Of a DNA stretch of 64,000 bases, positions 41,280 to 48,380 are shown one piece after another. This DNA comes from Frankia sp. AiPs1 (GTDB lineage Bacteria; Actinomycetota; Actinomycetes; Frankiales; Frankiaceae): NCBI RefSeq assembly GCF_023716945.1, contig NZ_JAMQQF010000003.1, forward strand, positions 16,966 through 80,965, given 5' to 3'. The notes under the pieces were generated by a model, which ran no database searches, was not told the DNA's origin, and saw nothing but the letters and a program-made list of their open reading frames with translations. Each line of letters opens with the position of its first letter. Within the stretch, counting starts at the first letter, position 1. The position numbers and the translations under genes were made by a program.

Positions 41280-42046
41280 GCGGGCGCCGGGTTCGCGTGG
41301 TGGCCGCAGCACATGCACCGGGCAATGAGGTCCTGCCACGGCTCGCGCAGGCAGCCCAGGTCGGTCCCAGCGTCGTGGATCCACGCCCGGATCAGCTCGG
41401 CCGCCTCGTCCTCGTCGACGCTGCGCCGGTCCACGACCCGGTAGCGGACCGGATCGGTGGCGGCGAGCCGTTCGTAGAGTTCGCGTACCTCACGGATGAA
41501 CGTGGCCTGCTCGCTGGTGAAGACGCGCTGGTCGCGGCGTTGCGCACGCCCGATGGCTGCGGAGGCGTCGTCGGTGATCAGGATCGTGAGGTCGGGCAGC
41601 GGCCGGTAGGAGGAGGCGAGTTCCAGCAGGGCGATCGCCGTGTCCAGGGCGGCGTCGCCGTCATCAGGGTGCAGCAGCAACGCCTGGCACACCGCTGTTG
41701 TGTCGACGCCGCGGCCCTCGATGACTGCCCGTCCGCGCGACAGCTCGCCGACGGCGGCGTCCAGGTCATGCCGCTTGATCGCCAGCAGGATCAGGGTTTC
41801 GGTCAGGGGCGTGCCCCCGCGTAGGAACGGGTCACCTGCGCTGGCCTCGCGCAGCGCGCCCAGCAGGGCTTCACCCAGTCCCGGGCGACCGTCGGCCCGC
41901 TGGGAGAACCCTTCCAGTGTCAGCGGCCTGTCGTCGAGGGCGTGCACGGCGCGCCTAGTCAGATATGTCTTGCCGACTCCCGTGACACCGTCGACGGAGA
42001 TCAGTGGGCCGCGGGTGCAGGAAGGGCGTATCGAGGCGATCGTCAT
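41276..42046 (-). CDS. thymidylate-kinase-like P-loop kinase (second copy)
   Basis: 256 residues from the ATG at 42046; a start at 42133 overlapping the aminotransferase is possible. P-loop GVTGVGKTYLTRR near 20-30. IEGRGVDTTAVCQALLL occupies the place of the dTMP-kinase DR-motif helix. DDASAAIGRAQRRDQRVF resembles the LID arginines. It is related to the kinase at 44260, sharing GDPFLR.GTP and RGVD..AVCQA. Its extreme C-terminus RCMCCGHHANP could bind a metal. Presumably a nucleoside-monophosphate kinase for an unusual substrate. Confidence 0.75.
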   Translation of the reverse strand: MTIASIRPSCTRGPLISVDGVTGVGKTYLTRRAVHALDDRPLTLEGFSQRADGRPGLGEALLGALREASAGDPFLRGGTPLTETLILLAIKRHDLDAAVGELSRGRAVIEGRGVDTTAVCQALLLHPDDGDAALDTAIALLELASSYRPLPDLTILITDDASAAIGRAQRRDQRVFTSEQATFIREVRELYERLAATDPVRYRVVDRRSVDEDEAAELIRAWIHDAGTDLGCLREPWQDLIARCMCCGHHANPAPA

Positions 42047-42120
42047 GTGGGCAGTTCCGTTCCGGGACGAGGATGGTGCCGCGGAAGGGGTCGCTCCGGT
42101 GGGGGTGTGGTGCTGGTCGG

Positions 42121-43227
42121 TCACGGGGCCCATGCGGCGGCCTCGTGGGTGATGACGGCGGCATACCTGTCGAGGGTGGTCTTGGCGTCGCGTTCGGTGA
42201 GGATGACGGCGAGGGTGTGGTCGAGGATGTCGGCGGCACCACGGCACGGACGGCCGTGGCCGGTGAACATGGGCCGGGTGTCGCAGGGGACGAGTCGGAA
42301 GCTGCCGGTGGAGTTCGGCACTCCCTGCTGGGCGAGGTGCTGCGCGAACCTACGGGGGCTGGGCAGGTCGATGTGCAACAGCGGGGCGAAGCCGTTCCAC
42401 TCCTCGCCGGTGGCTGATGGCAGGGCTACCAGGCCGGATGCCTGCTTCAGGGTGTCCAGCAGGTAGCGGGTCTGCGCGCGGCGCCGTTCAACCAGCGCGG
42501 GGAGCCGGCGAAGGTTTGCCAGGGCGATCGCGGCGAGCGGCGCCGCGAGGCGGGAGTTGGTGGCCAGGCGGCTGAATGGGGCTTCGCCGGCGGGGGCCTG
42601 CTGCCAGTGGTTGCGGAACGCGGCAGCGTGCTGCGCGATCTCGGGTTGGGCGGTGAGCAGGAAGCCGCCCTCGCCGCTCCAGAGGATCTTGCCGTCCTTC
42701 ATGCTGAAGCAGCCGACGCCGACGGTGCCGGCTTGCTTACCGTCGCGGGCGGTGCCAGCAGCCTGTGCGGCGTCCTCGATGACGGCGAGCCCGCGGGTGG
42801 ACGCGAAGGCCGTCAGGGCCGCGGGGTCTCCCATCCGGCCCCATAGGTGGACCGGGATGATCGCCCGGGTCCGCGAGGTGACCTTGCGGGCTGCGTCGTC
42901 GTAGTCCAGGTCCAGGGTGGCCGGGTCGCTGTCGACGAACACCGGCACCGCCCTCAGGGCGGCCAGGGGCGCCACAGTCATGACGACGCTCAGCGCCGGA
43001 ACGAGGACTTCGTCTCCTGGACCGATGCCGCAGGCCGACAGCGCAGCGTGCAAGGCCGCGGTGCCGGAGGACACCGCGACGACGTGCGACACGCCGAAGA
43101 CCTCGGCGAGGTCGTGCTCCAGTTGCGCGACGTCCGGCCCGCCGCTCGGGTCGGGCATCTGCGCGACAACCGCGGCGAGCTGCTCCACGAGTGGCTGCGT
43201 CCCGCCGGGGAGCGCAGGCAGTGTCAT
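42121..43227 (-). CDS. DegT/DnrJ/EryC1/StrS-type PLP aminotransferase
   Basis: 368 residues; ATG overlaps the radical SAM stop (ATGA). AVSSGTAALHAALSACGIGPGDEVLVPALS is the cofactor phosphate-binding region, VIEDAAQAAG holds the PLP-pyridine Asp, and CFSMKDGKILWSGEGG carries the Schiff-base Lys before GEGG. These are diagnostic of sugar aminotransferases or dehydratases of secondary metabolism. Probably installs an amino group on a sugar or carbocycle that decorates or replaces the ribose. Gap of 74 bases to the kinase gene at 42046. Confidence 0.9.
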   Translation of the reverse strand: MTLPALPGGTQPLVEQLAAVVAQMPDPSGGPDVAQLEHDLAEVFGVSHVVAVSSGTAALHAALSACGIGPGDEVLVPALSVVMTVAPLAALRAVPVFVDSDPATLDLDYDDAARKVTSRTRAIIPVHLWGRMGDPAALTAFASTRGLAVIEDAAQAAGTARDGKQAGTVGVGCFSMKDGKILWSGEGGFLLTAQPEIAQHAAAFRNHWQQAPAGEAPFSRLATNSRLAAPLAAIALANLRRLPALVERRRAQTRYLLDTLKQASGLVALPSATGEEWNGFAPLLHIDLPSPRRFAQHLAQQGVPNSTGSFRLVPCDTRPMFTGHGRPCRGAADILDHTLAVILTERDAKTTLDRYAAVITHEAAAWAP

Positions 43228-44270
43228 CGCCCCGGCCCCGGGTCCAGTAGCCGCGGCATGTCCAGGACGAGGGGCCACATGTTCACACAGTCACGGCTGA
43301 ACAGCGTGCAGTCCGTGCACGTCGGCCGCGCGGCGAACAGCGTGCGCGCGTCGCCGTCCTCGATGGTGCGCAGCAGCGCGGGCGTATGCGTGACCTGGGC
43401 GGCGATCCGGCGATCGGACGGGCAGTCCCAGACCGACCCGTCGGGCTGGATGAAGAACAGGCGCGCGCCGCCGAAGCAGTCAGGCACATGCCCGCCCTCA
43501 TGGGTGGAGATCGCGGTGATGAAGCGCTGGACATAGGACGGGTCGGGCAGAGCCAGCCCCTGGGGGTCGTTGTAGAGGAGGTCGAGGTACTCGCCGACGT
43601 CGGTGACGTCGGCGGGGGTGTGGCACATCGGGTGGAAGAGCTGGTGGTCGGTGGCGAGGGAGATCGGCTGCGGCACGTAGTAGTCGACACCGAGGTCCGC
43701 CGCCAGCCGCGCCACGTCGGTGATCTCCTGCGGACGTGATCGCGTGACCACGGTGTAGATCCCGACCCTGGGCGTGGGCTTTTCGTCGCGAGCCTGGAGC
43801 AGGGCACCGATGCCTTCCAGGACGTCGTGGTAGCCGAAGCGACCCGACCGGGACGGCCGCATCTGGTCGTTGGTCTCGGGGTCCGCGCTGTCGAGCGACA
43901 CCGACACGCCGTCGACTCCGAGCGCGACCAGGCGCTCGGCCACGTGCGGGCGGGTGAGCGGAACACCGTTCGTCGCGACGACGACCTGGCAGCCCCCGTC
44001 CTTGATGAGGGAGATCACTTCCAGTGCGGGGGGCCAGTCCAGCGGCTCCCCACCAGCGAGGATCACCCGCTCGACAGGCGAGTCCGCCAGCGTCCGCGCG
44101 AAGTCCGTCAGCGCCTTCGCCGGCAGGTCGGTACGCGCCAGGTGCGACAGGACACCTGCCTGCTCCGGCGGGGCGTCCTTGTGCTTCTCGATGGTGCCGA
44201 AGTAGCAATGCGGGCAGGCGAACGCGCACGGGGAGCGCAGAGCCCATAACAGGGTCACGTCACGAGGCAT
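43224..44270 (-). CDS. radical SAM enzyme with SPASM-like cysteine tail
   Basis: 348 residues. The cluster motif is CAFACPHC (Cys15, Cys19, Cys22, CxxxCxxC), followed by ILAGGEPLDWP (GGEP SAM contact) and VSVSLDSADPETN. The C-terminal part FFIQPDGSVWDCPSDRR and PTCTDCTLFSRDC gives extra cysteines as in SPASM/twitch domains with an auxiliary Fe-S cluster. The reaction is not predictable; candidates are carbon-carbon rearrangement or peptide/sugar modification. Overlaps the kinase gene by 11 bases and the aminotransferase by ATGA. Confidence 0.88.
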   Translation of the reverse strand: MPRDVTLLWALRSPCAFACPHCYFGTIEKHKDAPPEQAGVLSHLARTDLPAKALTDFARTLADSPVERVILAGGEPLDWPPALEVISLIKDGGCQVVVATNGVPLTRPHVAERLVALGVDGVSVSLDSADPETNDQMRPSRSGRFGYHDVLEGIGALLQARDEKPTPRVGIYTVVTRSRPQEITDVARLAADLGVDYYVPQPISLATDHQLFHPMCHTPADVTDVGEYLDLLYNDPQGLALPDPSYVQRFITAISTHEGGHVPDCFGGARLFFIQPDGSVWDCPSDRRIAAQVTHTPALLRTIEDGDARTLFAARPTCTDCTLFSRDCVNMWPLVLDMPRLLDPGPGR

Positions 44271-44967
44271 GGGTGGCCTGTCGATCCAGCAGCGTGGTCA
44301 CGACCTCCTGGACGGCGGCGGCGGTCTCCTCCGGCGACATGCCGGCCGTGTCCAGGAGCGTGAACCGTCCGGGATCGCGGACAGCCGCCTCGCGGTAGAG
44401 GATGTCGATCTGTTCGAGTACCTGCACGTCCGCCAGCGTTAGCGAGCACCCGATCCGGTCGGTGAAACGCCGCGCGCACACCCAAGGGTCACCGGTGAGC
44501 GCGATGGTCGCGTCTGGCAACGCCGTCCACCGCCGAGCACTCGACAGCACGTGCCGGGCCACCGCGTCGGGCGATGATTCCGGTTGCTGGGAGCACAGGA
44601 TCGCCGCCTGGCACACGGCGACGGAGTCCACGCCACGGTCCTCCAGGATCACCCTGACTCCGGTCAGGTCCCGTGTGGCCAGTCGCTCGGTCTTGCGGAC
44701 CTCCAACGCGAGCAGGGCGAGGGTCTCCACGGCCGGGTTACCCGTGCGCAGGAAAGGGTCGCCTTCGGCGCTCAACGCGGCGATCACCCGTCCGGTCAGT
44801 GTGTCGCCGGAGTCGGTGAGCTCGTCCAGAAGCAGACACCGCGCGCCGAGCGCGGCGGCGACCGAGCGGGCCGCGCTGGTCTTCCCGACACCGTTGATCC
44901 CCTCGATGCTCACCCACAGCGATGTGGCTCCGAGCGCGAGCCTGCCCGTCGGTGTCGAGGCGTTCAT
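44260..44967 (-). CDS. thymidylate-kinase-like P-loop kinase (first copy)
   Basis: 235 residues. P-loop GINGVGKTSAARS near 23-35 mirrors the EGIDGSGKST of dTMP kinase. LEDRGVDSVAVCQAAIL stands at the DR-x-x-x-S/Q helix, and DPWVCARRFTDRIG resembles the LID arginines. It lacks other dTMPK landmarks and is paralogous to the kinase at 41276. Two such kinases in one operon suggest sequential or alternative phosphorylation of a modified nucleoside. ATG overlaps the methyltransferase stop. Confidence 0.78.
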   Translation of the reverse strand: MNASTPTGRLALGATSLWVSIEGINGVGKTSAARSVAAALGARCLLLDELTDSGDTLTGRVIAALSAEGDPFLRTGNPAVETLALLALEVRKTERLATRDLTGVRVILEDRGVDSVAVCQAAILCSQQPESSPDAVARHVLSSARRWTALPDATIALTGDPWVCARRFTDRIGCSLTLADVQVLEQIDILYREAAVRDPGRFTLLDTAGMSPEETAAAVQEVVTTLLDRQATHAS

Positions 44968-45797
44968 GCCGGCCTCCGGCAGACGTAGAGCAGTTCCGTG
45001 GCCACGTCGGGAACGGCGACGGCGGAGACCGTGTCCAGCAACGCCTTGGGGACGCGTTCGACGAGATCGCGGTACCAGGCTGCCGCAGCCTGCCCGTACC
45101 GGTCGGTGAGCGCGGCCACCATTGCCTCCGGTGCGGGCGGCAGCAGGCCCATCACGTCCTCAATGATCAGGCCCGCGCCTGCGATCACCTGCTCGACCTC
45201 CTCGCGCGACCACTCATAGACATGGACGCGGTACTGCAACGGACGAGGCGGGGGCCCGACGGCCGCCGGGGTGGACAGGAAGAGCACTCCCTGTGGTCCC
45301 AGCGCCGCGGCGGTGCTGCGCAGGCTCTGCACGCCGAGCTCGAACGGCAGATGCTCCAGCGCCGAGGTGTAGAGCGCGATGCCGAAACCCTGCTTGGGCG
45401 AGGGCAGATCAGGCCAGGGCTGGGCGACGTCGCATTCCACCAGCGCCACCGGGAAGGGGTCGCCGTACGTCGAACGCAGGGCCTCGATCCGCTCCCGGGC
45501 CTCCTCGAGATTGGCGGCGCTGATGTCCAGCCCGACATACCCCGCGATCGTCGGGGCGCAGCGGAACAACAGCGGCAGCGCCAGGCCCCGGCCGCAGCAC
45601 ACATCCAGTACACGCGAGCCGGGCGCGCACCGCTCAGCGACGATCAGGTGCTGCAAAAGGTTCATCAGACCCGACGGCTTGGCCTCACCGCGGCCCAACG
45701 CCGCGTAGAAGTCATCCATCTGGTTGGTGCTGTAGGGTCCCACCATCGGAGTTCCCGGCCGGGTCACATACTGCTCCGACGGCCGCGCAGCATTCAT
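44964..45797 (-). CDS. class I SAM-dependent methyltransferase
   Basis: 277 residues. Motif I SRVLDVCCGRGLALPLLF near 61-78, acidic post-I YVGLDIS, motif II-like ALYTSALEHLPF, motif III ALGPQGVLFLST. N-terminal YSTNQMDDFYAALG and the C-terminal helical region are accessory. Small-molecule methyltransferase (Methyltransf_11/25 type); may methylate the base or sugar of the pathway product. Coupled by ATGA to genes on both sides. Confidence 0.87.
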   Translation of the reverse strand: MNAARPSEQYVTRPGTPMVGPYSTNQMDDFYAALGRGEAKPSGLMNLLQHLIVAERCAPGSRVLDVCCGRGLALPLLFRCAPTIAGYVGLDISAANLEEARERIEALRSTYGDPFPVALVECDVAQPWPDLPSPKQGFGIALYTSALEHLPFELGVQSLRSTAAALGPQGVLFLSTPAAVGPPPRPLQYRVHVYEWSREEVEQVIAGAGLIIEDVMGLLPPAPEAMVAALTDRYGQAAAAWYRDLVERVPKALLDTVSAVAVPDVATELLYVCRRPA

Positions 45798-46390
45798 CCT
45801 TCCGCCTCGGCCGGCGCGTCCGAAAGGCGGACTCGTGGCGAGGCCGGCACGATCAGGTCCTCGCTGGTCTGCGTCGGCTCATTCCAGGGGAAGACGACCC
45901 AGTCGAGTGTGTCCCACACCCAGGTGTCCGGGGTGAAAGCCGCCGCCTCGCTACGGCATAGCGCCGCGGTGCGCACAGCGGCCGGGACCAGATGCGTTTC
46001 CAGCCATCTCACCGCCGCACGATAGGTGGAGCCGGTGCCGCAGATGTCGTCGACGAGCAGGATCCGGGCTTCGCGATGCGCCGCCAGGGCTCCATCGGGT
46101 TCCTGGGGCAGCTCGACCTGCCCGGTCGCGGCAAGGTATACCTCGTCGCTGCGATTGTGGCGGGCCGTCAACTCCACAACCGGCACTTCGTAGTGCGCGG
46201 AGAGCAACTGGGCCAGCGGAACCCCACCGCGGGCAATCCCGACCACCACGTCGGGTGTCGGCTCCCGCTCGGTGATCAGCGCGGCAGCAGAGGTGAAAGC
46301 GTCCTGCGCCAGACGCCAGATACGGCGGTGTTCGAAGACGCGATCCACGACCGCGTCATCGTCAGGCGGGGCGGTAGGGCGGCCTGCCAT
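45794..46390 (-). CDS. type I phosphoribosyltransferase
   Basis: About 198 residues from the ATG at 46390; a GTG at 46399 is the alternative. The PRPP-binding signature is ARILLVDDICGTGSTYRAA, with VVGIARGGVPLAQLL as the pyrophosphate loop and a C-terminal WVVFPWNEP. It resembles xanthine/hypoxanthine-type transferases. In toyocamycin-like clusters such an enzyme attaches the deazapurine base to ribose 5-phosphate. Here it directly follows folE (23-base gap), supporting that role. Confidence 0.87.
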   Translation of the reverse strand: MAGRPTAPPDDDAVVDRVFEHRRIWRLAQDAFTSAAALITEREPTPDVVVGIARGGVPLAQLLSAHYEVPVVELTARHNRSDEVYLAATGQVELPQEPDGALAAHREARILLVDDICGTGSTYRAAVRWLETHLVPAAVRTAALCRSEAAAFTPDTWVWDTLDWVVFPWNEPTQTSEDLIVPASPRVRLSDAPAEAEG

Positions 46391-46412
46391 GGTGTCCACG
46401 GGATACCCGCTC

Positions 46413-47054
46413 TCATTCGGGGTGGGTGTGGGGGTGCGCGAGGGCGAGGAACTGCTGGGAGAGCACCGGGTCGCTCTGGAACCGGCCGCGGGCGCACAGT
46501 GAGCGGGTGCGGGCGGCCTCCATCCGGACACCCCGCATGCTCATGCACAGGTGCGTGCCGCGGACGGCTACGGCTACGTCGTCACTGCCGATCACGCTGG
46601 CGAGTTCGTCGGCGACCTGGCGGGTGAACCGTTCCTGGACCTGGAGACGGCCGGCGTGCCGCTGAGCGATGCGGCCGAATTTCGACAGGCCGAGGAGCTG
46701 TCCCGCGGGCACGTACCCGGCTGTGACCTGGAGGTTCATGGGCAGCAGGTGGTGCTCGCACAGCGACCACACGCTCATGCCGCCCACGACGACCAGCTCG
46801 CCATTCACGTGTGACTCGGCGAAGCACGTCGCGGTCGCGGCGCTGTCCGGGGACAGAAAGGTGTTCCACCAGGACGCGACTCGCTCCGGAGTGCCACTCA
46901 GTCCCTCGCGGGCGGGGTTCTCACCCAGCGCGACCAGGAGCTGGGCGATCAGGTCGGAGACCCGGCCGGTGTCGATGCACGGCGCGGGCACGGAGAGCGT
47001 GGGTGCGGCGCTGCACTCCGGCGCGGTCGGGTCGGCGATGGAGGTGCTCGTCAT
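46413..47054 (-). CDS. folE: GTP cyclohydrolase I
   Basis: 213 residues from the ATG at 47054, with GAAGG upstream. Zn ligands are visible in SLCEHHLLPM (Cys99, His102) and GTHLCMSMRGV (Cys170). GLSGTPERVA and GKL-like LLGLSKFGRIAQRHAGRLQVQERF match GCH-I. It converts GTP to dihydroneopterin triphosphate, the first step of 7-deazaguanine synthesis. It contains MEAARTRS where many homologues have T.TSA, as other FolE paralogues of secondary metabolism may. Next to queE and queD. Confidence 0.93.
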   Translation of the reverse strand: MTSTSIADPTAPECSAAPTLSVPAPCIDTGRVSDLIAQLLVALGENPAREGLSGTPERVASWWNTFLSPDSAATATCFAESHVNGELVVVGGMSVWSLCEHHLLPMNLQVTAGYVPAGQLLGLSKFGRIAQRHAGRLQVQERFTRQVADELASVIGSDDVAVAVRGTHLCMSMRGVRMEAARTRSLCARGRFQSDPVLSQQFLALAHPHTHPE

Positions 47055-47109
47055 AGGGCCTTCTCGCTTTCGGGCCGAGGAACAGAGCAGGGAGTGAGCG
47101 GTGGCCAGG

Positions 47110-47856
47110 TCAGCGGCCTCGGGCGTCGGCGAACGCCAGCACGTGCAGCCGGGTGGTGAAATGCCAGTGCCGGGCCGTGACCGCGTCCGCCAGGACACGA
47201 GTTGCCGCGATGATCGCCTCAGCGGTGGTGCCCTCCGGCATCACCCACACCGGCGCGAGCCGGTGGGCTGCGGCCAGCGCGGCGATCCGGTCGAGGTCGG
47301 AGACTGACGAAGCGACGAACTTGAACACCGCGCTGCCCGCCACCACGAAGGCCTCCAGCGCGGAGGGCACGATGCTCCTGCTCTCCGCCACCCCGAAGCT
47401 CTGGATCTTCGGGGAGACGTTGAATCGCACTCCTTCGACCAGTAGGGCCGGGTCGGGCGCGATGGTGCCGTTCGTCTCAACCTCGACCCGCTTGCCGGCG
47501 GCCAGCAGCCCCTGGACGAGGGCCACCAGGTTCCGCTGCTGGATCAGCGGCTCACCGCCGGTGATCACGACCAGCTCGACCGGACACGACGCCGCCCAGG
47601 CCACCAGCTCCGCCGCCGGCCGTTTCGTCGACTCCGTGCGCGGGTCGAACCGAGACCAGTCCCAGGTGTACGTCGTGTCGCATCGCGCACAGGTCAGGTT
47701 GCACCGGGACAGGCGGATGAACAGGGCAGGATGCCCGCAGCTCGGACCCTCGCCCTGGAGGGTCGGGGTCTCGACTCCGAAACACTCCGCGATGATCAGC
47801 CAGGTCCCGGCGTCGCTCGCCGAGAGCTCCACGATGGCCGGTCCCAGCGCGGTCAC
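47110..47856 (-). CDS. queE: 7-carboxy-7-deazaguanine synthase
   Basis: 248 residues from a GTG at 47856 that overlaps the queD stop (GTGA). ETPTLQGEGPSCGHPALFIRLS leads to the radical SAM motif CNLTCARC (Cys52, Cys56, Cys59, CxxxCxxC), then WSRFDPRTE and TGGEPLIQQ (99-107), EVETNGT and NVSPK: all typical of QueE. It contracts 6-carboxytetrahydropterin to CDG with loss of ammonia, using SAM and an Fe4S4 cluster. CDG would be the branch point of this pathway. Confidence 0.93.
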   Translation of the reverse strand: MTALGPAIVELSASDAGTWLIIAECFGVETPTLQGEGPSCGHPALFIRLSRCNLTCARCDTTYTWDWSRFDPRTESTKRPAAELVAWAASCPVELVVITGGEPLIQQRNLVALVQGLLAAGKRVEVETNGTIAPDPALLVEGVRFNVSPKIQSFGVAESRSIVPSALEAFVVAGSAVFKFVASSVSDLDRIAALAAAHRLAPVWVMPEGTTAEAIIAATRVLADAVTARHWHFTTRLHVLAFADARGR

Positions 47857-48263
47857 CGCCCCTCCACATCGAACCTGGCCCAACTGCGCCTGGTCTCGCG
47901 GACCCCGACAGCCACCAAGTGCCCGGGGATCGTCGGCTGGACGTTTTGGATGAACCAACCGGCCAGGAACCGGGCCAAAAGCTCCGAGGTCGGCTCGAAG
48001 GGAAGGATCTCGTGAAGGTTGTGGTGATCGAGCTCGGTGGCCAGGAACTCCTTGAAGGGAGCCAGCGCGCCGAAGTCCGTCACGAAACCGGGCTCCTCCA
48101 GGAGGGGAGCGGTGAGGATGACCTCGACCTCGTAGCTGTGCCCGTGCTGGCGGGAGCACTTGTGCGCCGACGGCAGACCGGGGAGCCGGTGACCCCCCTC
48201 GAAGTCGAAGGTTTTGCTGATGGTGTAGGTGCCCGGCGGCGTCGGAACGGAGCTGAAGGTCAT
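47853..48263 (-). CDS. queD: 6-carboxy-5,6,7,8-tetrahydropterin synthase
   Basis: 136 residues from the ATG at 48263, preceded by GGGAGAAGG. FEGGHRLPG (His25), KCSRQHGHSYEVEV (catalytic Cys36, Zn ligands His40 and His42), VTDFGALAPFKEFL, LDHHNLHE and PTSELLARF match QueD. It acts after FolE and before QueE. First gene of the operon, divergent from the XRE-TPR regulator with 117 bases between the two starts. Confidence 0.93.
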   Translation of the reverse strand: MTFSSVPTPPGTYTISKTFDFEGGHRLPGLPSAHKCSRQHGHSYEVEVILTAPLLEEPGFVTDFGALAPFKEFLATELDHHNLHEILPFEPTSELLARFLAGWFIQNVQPTIPGHLVAVGVRETRRSWARFDVEGR

Positions 48264-48380
48264 AGCCTTCTCCCTGGCCTGTGTCGGCAATCTGTGCCGC
48301 TTCAAGCACACACCGGCAGGTGCCGGAGAACAATGAACTTTGCTGATCCATGGGTGATTCAGATTCTGAAGGAGCAGGCG
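48264..48380. promoter_or_regulatory. divergent promoter with two CGGCA/TGCCG inverted repeats
   Basis: Seen directly: CGGCA-5-TGCCG at 48285-48299 and CCGGCA-2-TGCCGG at 48313-48326. Four copies of the same half-site lie within 42 bases, between the queD operon and the regulator gene. They are the best candidates for binding sites of the adjacent XRE regulator. I could not assign -10/-35 boxes with confidence. Confidence 0.5.
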
